From NCBI GenBank assembly GCA_018268995.1, contig JAFDVL010000019.1, forward strand, positions 1-60,028: 60,028 nucleotides of DNA, given 5' to 3'. Positions 48,182 through 57,602 of the stretch are shown here, in pieces (the first letter of the stretch is position 1; every line of letters starts with the position of its first letter). This DNA is from Acidobacteriota bacterium. Its GTDB lineage: Bacteria; Acidobacteriota; Blastocatellia; RBC074. The notes under the pieces were generated by a model, which did not search any database, was not told the DNA's origin, and saw nothing but the letters and a program-made list of their open reading frames with translations. A program made the position numbers and the translations under genes.

Positions 48182-49518
48182 TGCGAGAACGGAATGATGT
48201 GCTTGGGGCAAGAAGATTGTTGGCTACTGAATTTCACAACCTCAAGCGTCCGCTAACACAACGTCTCTTCAAATCCGAATTCGCCCGCAATATTGCTGCC
48301 TTAATGACCGGGACTTCGGTCGCACAAGCTGTTCCTCTTTTGCTTTCTCCTGTAACCACGAGATTATTTCGACCAGAAGATTATGGAGTCTTGGCAATTT
48401 ATATGACCGTTGCCGGGGTGCTTGCCGTATTTGCAACCGGACAATACGCACAGGCTATCTTATTGCCTAAAGAAGAGAGCGAGGCCATTAATCTACTCGC
48501 CCTATCGGTTACGATTGCCGGGATCGTTGGAATACTAACTTTTCTGATTCCCCTTCTTTTCGGCGGAATAATTGCCACTTGGTTAGCCAATCAAGAGGTA
48601 AAAGACTGGTTGTATTTAATCCCCATATCAGTTTTTCTCAATGGCATCATCCAATCCCTTACGGTTTGGGCCAGTCGGCAGAAGTTATTTACATATGTTG
48701 CAAAGGTTCAGGTTGCACAGGTTTGCCTGGGATTGTCGGTACAACTTATCTTTGGCTTACTCAAACCAGGCGTAAGCGGATTAATTTTAGGCTTACTCAC
48801 GGGGTATATGGTTAATGCTGGACTTTTGCTGCACAAATTCTGGCAGGAGAAACGAGGCTCTCTTTCTAGTGTGACCGTTCGTGACATGCTGGGGCAAGCG
48901 AGTCAGCATCAACGCTTTTTCAAGTATTCTTTGCCGATTGAGTTGCTAAACACCTCAACAAATCAGTTGCCGGTGATGATGCTAAATACATTTTTTGGAT
49001 CTGCCGCAGTTGGACATTACGGCCTTGCACAGCGTATTCTTGGGTTACCCATCAGTTTGATCTCGTCTTCCACCGCAGATGTATTTCGGCAGCGTGCTAG
49101 TAGCGATTACGCACATTTTGGTTCCTGCCAGGAAATTTTCGTTAAGACAATGAAGGGCTTGTTTGCAATTTCAATAATCCCTTTTCTAGCCTTAGTCTTT
49201 TTGGCACCGCCACTCTTCACTTTCGCTTTTGGCGCACGTTGGCGTGAAGCTGGGGTGTTTACCCAGGTCTTAGGTGTTCTCTTCTTCTTTCGTTTTACTT
49301 GCAGCCCACTTAGTATCCTTTATACGATAGCTGGTAGACAGAAAGAGGATATGTGGTTACATATTCTGATGGTGGCGATCACTACCTACGCTATCTATTT
49401 AGGCGCCTCACTATCCACAAAGCCTTTCGTGGCAATTCTTCTCTTTTCGCTGAGTTACTCAATGATCTATTTGACGTACCTTGTTAGGTCTTATGGTTTT
49501 TCAAAAGGAAATAAGTAG
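48181..49518 (+). CDS. wzx: Oligosaccharide flippase (Wzx type)
   Basis: 445 residues, about 12 membrane segments, polysaccharide-exporter (MATE-like) fold: NIAALMTGTSVAQAVPLLLSPVTTRLF at the N-terminus and IELLNTSTNQLPVMMLNTFFG in the second half. It moves the lipid-linked repeat unit across the inner membrane. Presence of a Wzz homologue and this flippase argues for the Wzx/Wzy route, but no polymerase with several membrane segments was seen in the window. Confidence 0.9.
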   Translation: MRERNDVLGARRLLATEFHNLKRPLTQRLFKSEFARNIAALMTGTSVAQAVPLLLSPVTTRLFRPEDYGVLAIYMTVAGVLAVFATGQYAQAILLPKEESEAINLLALSVTIAGIVGILTFLIPLLFGGIIATWLANQEVKDWLYLIPISVFLNGIIQSLTVWASRQKLFTYVAKVQVAQVCLGLSVQLIFGLLKPGVSGLILGLLTGYMVNAGLLLHKFWQEKRGSLSSVTVRDMLGQASQHQRFFKYSLPIELLNTSTNQLPVMMLNTFFGSAAVGHYGLAQRILGLPISLISSSTADVFRQRASSDYAHFGSCQEIFVKTMKGLFAISIIPFLALVFLAPPLFTFAFGARWREAGVFTQVLGVLFFFRFTCSPLSILYTIAGRQKEDMWLHILMVAITTYAIYLGASLSTKPFVAILLFSLSYSMIYLTYLVRSYGFSKGNK

Positions 49519-49559
49519 CGCCTTTACTATCTTCCTGATTTTGCGTAGGGCGCAAAACT

Positions 49560-50204
49560 ATGCTGCATCCAATAATATTGAAATTCCTGCGCATCCCTTC
49601 AATACTCTTTGAAAAGCTATTTATTCACTTACCCTACTTCAGGTTCATCAGGGAGAATCGGGAGAATCAGTGTGCGATTACTTTTCAGATGTGGTTTATT
49701 CAGCAAGTTTTGGGGATTAATCGAGGCCCATATTGGCCTATTCATCATTCAAGCCTAGTTACAGGTTGGCCTAACATTTACGCGGGGATTGATACTTGTC
49801 CTGGGCTGATGCCAGGGTGTTATATTCAAGCTATAGGAAAAATATTTATTGGTGACTATACCCAAATCGCTCCCAATGTTGGAATTATAAGCTCCAATCA
49901 TTCTACTAGTGATACCAGAGAGCATATCGCTGATCAGGTCAAAATTGGAAAGTATTGTTGGATTGGAATGGGGGCAATTATTTTACCTGGTGTGACTTTA
50001 GGTGATTTTTCTATCGTTGGTGCTGGGGCTGTTGTGACAAAATCTTTTCCTGAGGGCTATTGTGTGATCGCTGGAAACCCTGCTCGTAAAATAAAAACTC
50101 TTACTCCTGAAAGCTGCAAGCTTTTTACAAATCGGCATAAATATAATGGGTATATAAGAAACGAGGATTTTGAAGAGTTCCGAAAAAAGTTTCTTTTGAT
50201 ATAG
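49560..50204 (+). CDS. LbH-fold O-acetyltransferase
   Basis: 214 residues. Hexapeptide repeats: IGDYTQIAPNVGIISSN, IGKYCWIGMGAIILPGVTLGDFSIVGAGAVVTKSF and YCVIAGNPARKIKT. The His of SNHST is likely catalytic, as in CatB/serine acetyltransferase relatives. It probably O-acetylates a sugar of the repeat unit. 41 bases after wzx. Confidence 0.87.
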   Translation: MLHPIILKFLRIPSILFEKLFIHLPYFRFIRENRENQCAITFQMWFIQQVLGINRGPYWPIHHSSLVTGWPNIYAGIDTCPGLMPGCYIQAIGKIFIGDYTQIAPNVGIISSNHSTSDTREHIADQVKIGKYCWIGMGAIILPGVTLGDFSIVGAGAVVTKSFPEGYCVIAGNPARKIKTLTPESCKLFTNRHKYNGYIRNEDFEEFRKKFLLI

Positions 50205-50247
50205 TCGGGATTGATACTATGCATAGTGCGGAACTCCCAATAACCAC

Positions 50248-50868
50248 ATGATCGCAATTATTAACTATGGAATGGGCAATCTAGGGTCCATTGCCAATAT
50301 GTTCAAAAAAATTGGTGCGGCAGCAATAATAACCTCTGATCCTGTGGCAATCGAAAAAGCCGACAAACTAGTCTTACCTGGTGTGGGGGCCTTTGATGCT
50401 GGCATGCGAAATTTGCAGGAAAGGAAATTGATCCCCTTATTGAATCAGAAAGTACTAGTTGAAAAGACTCCGCTTGTCGGACTATGTTTGGGGATGCAAC
50501 TTCTTACAAAAGAGAGCGAAGAGGGAAGTCTTGCAGGATTAGGCTGGATTGATGCCAAAACGGTAAAGTTCAAATTTGATGTGGTAGGGACTAGTCTGAA
50601 AATTCCTCATATGGGGTGGAATACAGTAAAACCTTGTCAGCAAAATCCGCTGTTCACTGGGTTAGATGCTGAGGCACGCTTTTATCACGTTCACTCTTAT
50701 CACGTTGTTTGTTCGGATGCAGGTGCAAATGCAATAGCCGAAACCGAGTATGGATATGCTTTTGTCTCGGCGATTGCGCGAGATAATATTCTTGGGGTGC
50801 AATTTCACCCCGAAAAAAGTCATAAGTTTGGTATGAGATTATTAAGCAACTTTGTGGAGTTTTTCTAA
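50248..50868 (+). CDS. hisH: HisH-like glutamine amidotransferase for sugar amidination
   Basis: 206 residues. Class I glutaminase of the HisH type: INYGMGNLGSI at the start, nucleophile Cys80 in VGLCLGMQLL, and the catalytic His-Glu in GVQFHPEKSHKFG. It releases ammonia from glutamine for the neighbouring HisF-like cyclase fold. In a surface-sugar locus next to a WbpG homologue it supplies nitrogen for acetamidino formation rather than for histidine. It touches the next gene without a gap. Confidence 0.92.
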   Translation: MIAIINYGMGNLGSIANMFKKIGAAAIITSDPVAIEKADKLVLPGVGAFDAGMRNLQERKLIPLLNQKVLVEKTPLVGLCLGMQLLTKESEEGSLAGLGWIDAKTVKFKFDVVGTSLKIPHMGWNTVKPCQQNPLFTGLDAEARFYHVHSYHVVCSDAGANAIAETEYGYAFVSAIARDNILGVQFHPEKSHKFGMRLLSNFVEFF

Positions 50869-51633
50869 GTGTATCGTACGCGCGTGATCCCTTGCTTATT
50901 GCTACAGCGTACAGGGTTGGTCAAAACCATTAACTTTAAGAATCCCACCTATCTGGGGGACCCTATTAATATTGTCAAAATCTTTAATGATAAAGAAGTA
51001 GATGAGTTAGTACTTTTGGATATTTGTGCCACAAGCGAAAATAAACGTCCTCAGTTTGAGTTGATTGAGAAAATCGCGAGTGAATGTTTTATGCCTCTGG
51101 GATATGGTGGCGGAATCCGCAATATTGAGGACATGAAAACCCTATTTGGATTAGGGGTAGAGAAAATTTCCATAAATAGCGGTGCTGTAGAATCTCCTGA
51201 TTTAATAAAAAAAGCTGCTGACCAATTCGGCAGTCAAAGTGTAGTTGTCTCAATAGATGTCAAGAAATCCTGGTTGGGTAAATATGAAGTGGTAACTCAC
51301 GCGGGGAAAAAGCGGACAGGGCTTGATCCGAAGGCATTTGCTGTTCAAATGGAAAGAGCGGGGGCTGGAGAGCTTTTACTGAATTCTGTGGATCGTGATG
51401 GAACGATGCAAGGATATGATTTGAAGTTAATCGCTCAAGTCACAGAAGCGGTTAGCATCCCAGTTATCGTTTGTGGCGGTGCTGGAAAGCTAGAAGACTT
51501 TTCGGAAGCAGTAATGAAGGGGGGAGCGTCTGCTGCGGGAGCAGGGAGTTTCTTTGTCTTTAAAGGACCGCATCGGGCAGTGCTGATTAGTTACCCAACC
51601 TCAGTTGAGTTAAAGAAGATTTTCGAGAATTAG
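50869..51633 (+). CDS. hisF: HisF-like ammonia-channel protein for sugar amidination
   Basis: 254 residues from GTG 50869. TIM barrel of HisF type with LGYGGGIRNIEDM and INSGAVESPDLI. Position 11, the catalytic Asp of histidine-pathway HisF (IPCLD), is Leu here (VIPCLLLQRTGLVKT), while Asp130 (VVSIDV) is kept. So the cyclase activity for histidine synthesis is unlikely, and the barrel probably just passes ammonia from HisH to the WbpG-like enzyme. The same substitution is known in polysaccharide-locus paralogues. Confidence 0.9.
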   Translation: MYRTRVIPCLLLQRTGLVKTINFKNPTYLGDPINIVKIFNDKEVDELVLLDICATSENKRPQFELIEKIASECFMPLGYGGGIRNIEDMKTLFGLGVEKISINSGAVESPDLIKKAADQFGSQSVVVSIDVKKSWLGKYEVVTHAGKKRTGLDPKAFAVQMERAGAGELLLNSVDRDGTMQGYDLKLIAQVTEAVSIPVIVCGGAGKLEDFSEAVMKGGASAAGAGSFFVFKGPHRAVLISYPTSVELKKIFEN

Positions 51634-51636
51634 TTT

Positions 51637-52788
51637 ATGGCGAGTACTCAAAATATGTGCGTTCGTTGTGTCATGGATACAACCGATCCTGATATTCAGT
51701 TTGATGAGACTGGTGTATGTAATCATTGTAGATATTACGATGATCTTGCGCAGACAGTGCTTCTCTCAGAGGACGAGAAAGCTGCAAAGTTGCAAGAAGT
51801 CGTAGCTGAAATTAAGGCAGCAGGGCAAGGCAAGAGCTATGACTGTATTTTGGGAATTAGCGGAGGTGTTGACAGTACTTATTTGGCACATATTCTGAAA
51901 AAGCTAGGGCTGCGACCTCTGGCCGTCCACCTTGATAATGGCTGGAACTCTGAGTTGGCAGTAAGTAATGTCGAGAAGGTGCTCAAATTTTTAGAGATAG
52001 ACCTTTATACTCGTGTCCTTGACTGGGAAGAATTTAGAGATTTGCAATTGTCTTTCCTGAAAGCTTCTGTTCCTGATGCCGAAATCCCTACCGATCATGC
52101 AATTATGTCAACGCTTTATCAGGTGACGGCTGAGCAGGGGCTACGCCATATCATCAGTGGGGCAAATGTCGTTACAGAAGCTGTACTGCCCACGAGCTGG
52201 ACATATGGAATTGGTGATTGGCGTTATATAAGCGGCATACACCGGCAATTTGGTAAAGAGAAACTAAAAAGCTATCCTCACTTCACTCGTGACCAATGGT
52301 ACTATTATACCTTTATTAAAAAAATTAATTATGTGTGCCTACTGGATTATCTTCCTTACTATAAAAAGGAAGCGATGCGCGTGCTTGAGGAAGAACTAGG
52401 ATGGCAGTATTACGGTGGCAAGCATTACGAGTCTATTTATACACGATTCTTTCAAGGCTATATCCTTCCTACAAAATTCAATATTGATAAGCGAAAAGCA
52501 CATTTATCCAACCTGATTTGCTCCGACCAGATGACCCGTGAGGAAGCCCTTGCCGAGTTAGCGCACAACGCTTATCTAGAAGATCAGAGCCAGGCAGATT
52601 TAGAGTATGTTACTAAGAAACTGGAACTGACGGCGCATGAGTTTCAGATGATCATGTCACTGCCACGCAAGTCCTACAAAGATTATAAGACATATCAGAA
52701 TGTAACATCGTTGGATCGCTTGCGAGTTAAAGCTTTAGGAGTAGCTAAAGCGGGCTATCAGGCGAAAAAGAAACTTTCGGGCGCATAA
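51637..52788 (+). CDS. wbpG: N-acetyl sugar amidotransferase (WbpG/PseA-like)
   Basis: 383 residues. Zinc-ribbon-like cysteines 8, 11, 28 and 31 (CVRC, CNHC), then an ATP pyrophosphatase PP-loop SGGVDS at 75-80 (CILGISGGVDSTYLAHIL), and AVHLDNGWNSELAV. The family activates the acetamido oxygen with ATP and replaces it with ammonia from HisH/HisF, giving an acetamidino group. It follows hisF by three bases. With WlbABC this predicts a 2-acetamido-3-acetamidino uronic acid. Confidence 0.92.
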   Translation: MASTQNMCVRCVMDTTDPDIQFDETGVCNHCRYYDDLAQTVLLSEDEKAAKLQEVVAEIKAAGQGKSYDCILGISGGVDSTYLAHILKKLGLRPLAVHLDNGWNSELAVSNVEKVLKFLEIDLYTRVLDWEEFRDLQLSFLKASVPDAEIPTDHAIMSTLYQVTAEQGLRHIISGANVVTEAVLPTSWTYGIGDWRYISGIHRQFGKEKLKSYPHFTRDQWYYYTFIKKINYVCLLDYLPYYKKEAMRVLEEELGWQYYGGKHYESIYTRFFQGYILPTKFNIDKRKAHLSNLICSDQMTREEALAELAHNAYLEDQSQADLEYVTKKLELTAHEFQMIMSLPRKSYKDYKTYQNVTSLDRLRVKALGVAKAGYQAKKKLSGA

Positions 52789-52812
52789 GCCCTATGAATA
52801 AGGTAGAGTAGT

Positions 52813-54039
52813 GTGTCACCAAATGTTGCAAATTTGCAAATAGCCGATCCAAGTTTACAGCCCTCTAAAAATTCGATGGCATCAGAGGAATCTTATTTTG
52901 TCGGCAAGAAGATTCTAGTGATTGGCCGGGAGTCTTGGTTTGGCCCTTTGCTGAGCAAACAGCATATCGTTTTAGAGCTTTGCCGTGAGAATGAAGTAAT
53001 CTACGTTGAACCCTTTTTTCATCTAGGTTGGTTACTGAAGGGAAAATTACCACAGCAAGTATATCACGAACCCTATCATCAATTAATGCCGCCATCACTT
53101 ACTCGCTTAATACCAATGCGCTTGCCAAAGAGCAGCACAAATAAAGCGGCTCGCTGTTGGTCTGAGTGGCTTATGCTGGTTCAGTTATGGCTTAAACGCT
53201 TCCGGCCTGACGTTATTATTTCTTTCAGTCCATATTATGCGTTTCTGGCAAAGCATTGGTTAGCGCCATTTGTCTTTTATGCTGTAGATACTGTGGAGAC
53301 TGAGGAAGGGACGAAATCGGAAGCTGACACGCTGGCTCAAGCAGATTTAGTAATTGCAGCCACGGAAGAACTCTATAGGCGATTTAAGGGAAAAACGCAT
53401 AGACTTCAATATTTGCCTCATGGGGTATCGTCAACATTCTTACAAACTTACGCGGGAAAGTTGCCCGATGACATATTACGGGTGCGCCAGCCTCGAGTAG
53501 GGTTTGTGGGGGCTGTCAGTCAAGTAATTGATATTCCTTTGCTTATTGCCTTGGCTCAGGCGCGACCTGATTACTCTATTGTTCTCGTCGGCCCCTATGA
53601 AAAACAAAGCTTTGGGGGAGGCTTAACACCGGAGGCATTAGCGAGCCTAAAGGTTTTGCCCAATGTTCATTTACTTGGCCCACGATTATCGAGTGAAATG
53701 GGGACTTATATAAAAGGGTTCGATGTAGGTATCATTCCTTACGATCTGAGCCACCCACGCATTCATTTTAGCTATCACAAGGTGCTTCAGTATATGGCTC
53801 TTGGTAAACCAGTTGTGACGACCTGTCCGGCTTCATTGGAGGTGTTGCCACCTCACGTAGGCGTTGGAAACACCTTGGCAACCTTTCTAGATGCCATTGA
53901 TTACGCGATTCATCATTATGATGACGCAACCGCCAAGGCCTGTTGCGATTTTGCAAAGATGCATTCTTGGGAGCAACGCCTGATTCAGTTATCAAAATGG
54001 TTATCGGATCTGGTAATAAGGACTGAAGAAGCAAATTAG
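52813..54039 (+). CDS. Glycosyltransferase 1
   Basis: 408 residues from GTG 52813; ATG at 52876 would be a shorter alternative and matches where the domain starts (YFVGKKILVIGRESW). GT-B fold: VGFVGAVSQVIDIPLLIALA opens the second domain, and KVLQYMALGKPVVTT plus SLEVLPPHVGVG mark the nucleotide-sugar site. Acceptor and donor unknown. No signal or membrane segment. Confidence 0.88.
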   Translation: MSPNVANLQIADPSLQPSKNSMASEESYFVGKKILVIGRESWFGPLLSKQHIVLELCRENEVIYVEPFFHLGWLLKGKLPQQVYHEPYHQLMPPSLTRLIPMRLPKSSTNKAARCWSEWLMLVQLWLKRFRPDVIISFSPYYAFLAKHWLAPFVFYAVDTVETEEGTKSEADTLAQADLVIAATEELYRRFKGKTHRLQYLPHGVSSTFLQTYAGKLPDDILRVRQPRVGFVGAVSQVIDIPLLIALAQARPDYSIVLVGPYEKQSFGGGLTPEALASLKVLPNVHLLGPRLSSEMGTYIKGFDVGIIPYDLSHPRIHFSYHKVLQYMALGKPVVTTCPASLEVLPPHVGVGNTLATFLDAIDYAIHHYDDATAKACCDFAKMHSWEQRLIQLSKWLSDLVIRTEEAN

Positions 54040-54103
54040 CATGCCATAGGTGAAAGGCTCTAAATAGAGTCAAAAGGTGAAGAGATGGTTGACTCTCTAA
54101 CTA

Positions 54104-54994
54104 AATACTAAGAGCGCCTAACAAAAAGAGTCATGTTCTTTGAACGAGTAGTCGATAAGCAGAATTCCCGCCCCTGTAGGAAAGGAATTCTCCCTGGCCA
54201 AGCCACTTGTTTCCGACGAATTATGGGAAATTGTCTAACCACTGCTGCCCGCGCCCAAACCGCGGCGCAATCGCTTTCCCGGACGCAAACCCCTTGATGA
54301 TCGCAAAGCCCTCACCGGCCTTCTCTTTATTTTGAAAACCGGCATGGCGTGGGAAGATTTGCCGCGCGAACTCAGTTGTGGCTCCGGCATGACGTGTTGG
54401 CGGCGCTTACGCGACTGGCAAGCAGTAGGTCTTACTCTCGCTCTTGCAAGCCGAGCATAAGATTGATTGGTCGCGCGCACTCGTGGATAGCTCGTCGGTC
54501 AGGGCTGTTTTTGGGGTACAAAACGGGCCCCAATCCGACCGACCGCGCCAAAGCGGGGACGAAGCATCACGTCATCACCGATGCCCAAGGCATCCCGCTC
54601 GCCACACAAGTCACCGCGGCCAATGTCAACGATGTCACGCAATTGCAAGCCTTGGTTGAAGCCATTCCGCTGGTGCGAGGGCGACGTGGACGCCCGCGGT
54701 TTCGCCCCCCAACGCGTGCAAGGATATCTCGGCTATGATGCGCAAGCCCAGCGCCAATGGCTGCGCACACGTAGCATCACTCCCGTCCTGGCCAAATGGG
54801 GCACGGCCCACGGCAGCGGGCTGGGCAAACAACGGTGGAAAGTAGAACGTACCTTGTCGTAGTTGCATCAGTTTCGGCGCTTGCGGATCAGGTATGAACG
54901 AAGGGCAGATATCCACGAAGCTTTTGTTTTATTGGCAGCAGCGTTGATCTGCTTTCGGGTCTTGTAATTCTCTTTTTGTTAGACCGTCTTAGGT
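54104..54994 (+). mobile_element. Decayed IS5-type insertion sequence
   Basis: Ends match as inverted repeats: CTAAGAGCGCCTAACAAAAAGAG on the left and its counterpart CTCTTTTTGTTAG then ACCGTCTTAG on the right (54970-54990), with about three mismatches over 23 bases. No clear target-site duplication was confirmed. The element interrupts the gap between two glycosyltransferase genes and is richer in GC than both. Confidence 0.7.
54195..54967 (+). pseudogene. IS5-family transposase remnant
   Basis: Pieces of one transposase are spread over all three frames: AKPLVSDELWEIV then a stop, PLLPAPKPRRNRFPGRKPLDDRKALTGLLFILKTGMAWEDLP, a gap with a deletion near 54415, DWSRALVDSSSVRAVFG, GPNPTDRAKAGTKHHVITDAQGIPLA, VQGYLGYDAQAQRQWLRTRS, then KVERTLS followed by TAG where Trp is expected, and LHQFRRLRIRYERRADIHEAF. 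At least two nonsense codons and two frameshifts; not functional. Confidence 0.85.
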
Positions 54995-55069
54995 GTTGAA
55001 AGCAAAACTTTTCTATAGTGACTTAGATTTTTAGATTGATGGCTATTCGATTAATAGGCTCGGTTGATT

Positions 55070-56368
55070 ATGACAGTTACTTCTTTAATAAAGGAAGGCT
55101 CAAAACCAAAATATCCCAAGAGATGCAATTACGTGCCCAAAGTGTTACTGGCTCAAAGGGCTTGTGTTGAGCTTTTCCCCCCTGTCCTTCATCAGGCAGC
55201 AATACTTAATGAGTTTAGTACGGCAACTATTCTTGATGCGCTATCATATAATAACAGCGCGGCTATTCAAACACCTGAAAATGTAAATAGAATCCGCGTT
55301 TCCTTGGGTCAAGTATCTTCGCCTTACACGTCTCTGCTCAATCGAGCAAACTGGCTGTTTCAGTATGCTAAGGAATTTCGTAAGGGCATTTTTGCTGGTC
55401 CAGATGTAGTAGTTGCGTATGAGCCAGAAGCCGCCAGTCTTTTGCTAAGTATGAAGTCACGGGATCAAAAGATAATGCGTGTAGTCCACCTTCACGAGAT
55501 TCCTTGGAAGGAGCACTATGCTGCGAGTATTACCGGAAGTTTGGCTATTCGATATATGATGAAGCATCTTCATCGGGCTGACATTGTAATTGTGCCTGAT
55601 CGGCATCGGGGCGAGTTTATCCAAACAACAACTAGACTAAATCGGCCTCCAATAACCGTTATGAATTGTCCCCGTATTCTTCCGACAACTCCAGAGTCAT
55701 TATTAATTCCATACTTGCGGCATAGAGGAATAACCGCAAATCGAATCGTTCATTACCAAGGCGCTGTGAATCCTGATCATTATATCGAAGCTATAATCAA
55801 ATCCATGCGATTCTGGCCAAAAGATGCTGTCTTCACAATTGTTGGTGACATTGACCAACAGTATTTAGGTCAATTGAAAGGCTTGATAGCGCAAGAAGGG
55901 GTTAGCAAAAGGGTTGTTTTTATTGGAAGAGTACCCTACGAAAAGGTGTTCCAGTACGCCGTGGGGGCAACTGTCGGAATATGTTTACTTGACACCTCAC
56001 GGAAAAATTGGGAGTTCTCAGCGGGTGCTAGTAATAAGCGCTTTGAGTATGCTGCCCTAGGAATTCCGCAGGTGACAAATAACGGCCCTGGTATACAAGA
56101 GCTATTTGTTGATGTGGGCATTGCCTCGGTGGCAGACCCTGATAGTGTGGAAAATATAGGGGAAAAGATCACGCAGTATCTGCTCAATGAGTTTTTAGCA
56201 ACGGATGCAGGATTGAAAGCGCGAAAGTTACACTTACATTGTTATAATTACGAAGCACAGTTTCAACCAGTAATAGAAGCGGTTTCAATATATCTGGAAT
56301 CTCGATATCCTAATTTAAAACAACGTGTACCTGTGGCTTTGCCAGAAAAATTGAACAACTGTCGATAA
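55070..56368 (+). CDS. Glycosyltransferase 2
   Basis: 432 residues from ATG 55070. GT-B fold with the C-terminal domain starting about residue 230: RIVHYQGAVNPDHYIEAIIKS, VVFIGRVPYEKVFQYAVGATVGICLLD, and SNKRFEYAALGIPQVTNNGPGIQELF. The pattern is that of GT4. Acceptor unknown. About 80 bases after the IS remnant. Confidence 0.85.
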   Translation: MTVTSLIKEGSKPKYPKRCNYVPKVLLAQRACVELFPPVLHQAAILNEFSTATILDALSYNNSAAIQTPENVNRIRVSLGQVSSPYTSLLNRANWLFQYAKEFRKGIFAGPDVVVAYEPEAASLLLSMKSRDQKIMRVVHLHEIPWKEHYAASITGSLAIRYMMKHLHRADIVIVPDRHRGEFIQTTTRLNRPPITVMNCPRILPTTPESLLIPYLRHRGITANRIVHYQGAVNPDHYIEAIIKSMRFWPKDAVFTIVGDIDQQYLGQLKGLIAQEGVSKRVVFIGRVPYEKVFQYAVGATVGICLLDTSRKNWEFSAGASNKRFEYAALGIPQVTNNGPGIQELFVDVGIASVADPDSVENIGEKITQYLLNEFLATDAGLKARKLHLHCYNYEAQFQPVIEAVSIYLESRYPNLKQRVPVALPEKLNNCR

Positions 56369-56384
56369 GGAAAGTAATACTATT

Positions 56385-57602
56385 TTGATAAATTCAGATC
56401 AGGCCTTGAGTTATCGTATTATCGAAAGTGTTCGTAACACTAAGAGAGCAGCTTTATCTCAGATAAGCATTTTTACCCCTTTTATTCATGCTTTCGGCGG
56501 GGCTGAACGGCTTATTTTAGCACTCTCTCAGCACCTTCACGAGCAAAACCTTCCGCATGGCATAGTCTGCTTTAGGCAGACCATCAATCTCAAGTCATAT
56601 GCAGATTGGCCATTCGAGGTTCATCAGTTATCACCACCTCGACATCCTTTGGCTGAGGGACGTGCCTTGAGGTGGTATGTTCGGCAGTCTCATCAGGCAG
56701 GATCGCCTCCCCTGTTGATTTTTGACCTAAAAGGCGCGTTTTACGCGGGGTTGGCATCTATTTCAGATTATTATCTCCATTTGACTGATCCGCCTAGCTT
56801 GCTTCCACTTGATATTAGCAAAAAGGGGTTTTCTGTTCGACGGCTTTATTCGCAAAATCATAGTATGGATTTATTCGGGGCTACTCGTGGAGAGATCGTA
56901 CATCGAATCAATCGTCGTGGTGTTAGAAAGGCTAAGTCAGTTATTGTTATGACTGATCGGATTTCCAAAGAGCTACAAGCCTTATATAGTGTCAAACCCC
57001 AGATTATTCATCCAGGCGGGCGAATCAGACAAACTCGGAATCTCAAATGTAATCTTGATACTGACAGGATACACATTTTATCAGTGTGCCGTCTTGAATT
57101 AAGTAAGCGGGTGGATTGGATACTTTATGCATTAGCTAAATTGGAGTCATCTGATCCGCCGCTCAGCCAAAGAGCCAATTGGGTGTTGGATATTGTGGGA
57201 GAAGGAACACAGAGCGAGTCTTTAAAAAGACTCGCTAGCCAACTGGGAATAAGTAGCCGGACTGTCTTTCATAACTATATGCCCGATAATGATCTTGAGC
57301 AAATTTACTCAGCGGCTCACCTTTTTGTCATGCCCGCAGTACAAGGTTATGGTTTACCCGCTCTCGAAGCTTTAGGCCGACACCTCCCTGTAGTGATGAG
57401 TAAGGAATCTGGAGTTGTAGAAGTTTTAAGTGGAACGAAATGGGTTGATTTCATAGACGATAACGTCGAGAGTCTTGCTGTTTCAATTGACAGGATGTTA
57501 GACCGCTTAAGTGATGATGGTCTTCAACTATCTAAGTTACCGACCTTTCCAACTGAACCCGAGTGGGCTCAGCGTATATGTAGATTTTGTGGATGGCTAT
57601 GA
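56385..57602 (+). CDS. Glycosyltransferase 3 (GT4-like)
   Basis: 405 residues from TTG 56385, the first plausible start after AAGGAAAG; no early ATG exists. N-terminal part FTPFIHAFGGAERLILALSQHLHEQ is the acceptor domain of a GT4 enzyme; ILSVCRLELSKRVDWILYAL and MPAVQGYGLPALEALGRHLPVVMSKESGVVEVL are the donor-binding domain. It overlaps the next gene by four bases. Confidence 0.87.
   Translation: MINSDQALSYRIIESVRNTKRAALSQISIFTPFIHAFGGAERLILALSQHLHEQNLPHGIVCFRQTINLKSYADWPFEVHQLSPPRHPLAEGRALRWYVRQSHQAGSPPLLIFDLKGAFYAGLASISDYYLHLTDPPSLLPLDISKKGFSVRRLYSQNHSMDLFGATRGEIVHRINRRGVRKAKSVIVMTDRISKELQALYSVKPQIIHPGGRIRQTRNLKCNLDTDRIHILSVCRLELSKRVDWILYALAKLESSDPPLSQRANWVLDIVGEGTQSESLKRLASQLGISSRTVFHNYMPDNDLEQIYSAAHLFVMPAVQGYGLPALEALGRHLPVVMSKESGVVEVLSGTKWVDFIDDNVESLAVSIDRMLDRLSDDGLQLSKLPTFPTEPEWAQRICRFCGWL

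Noticed and set aside
50248..51633. HisH and HisF as part of a histidine operon
   Set aside because: No other his genes nearby, HisF lacks Asp11, and WbpG follows directly.
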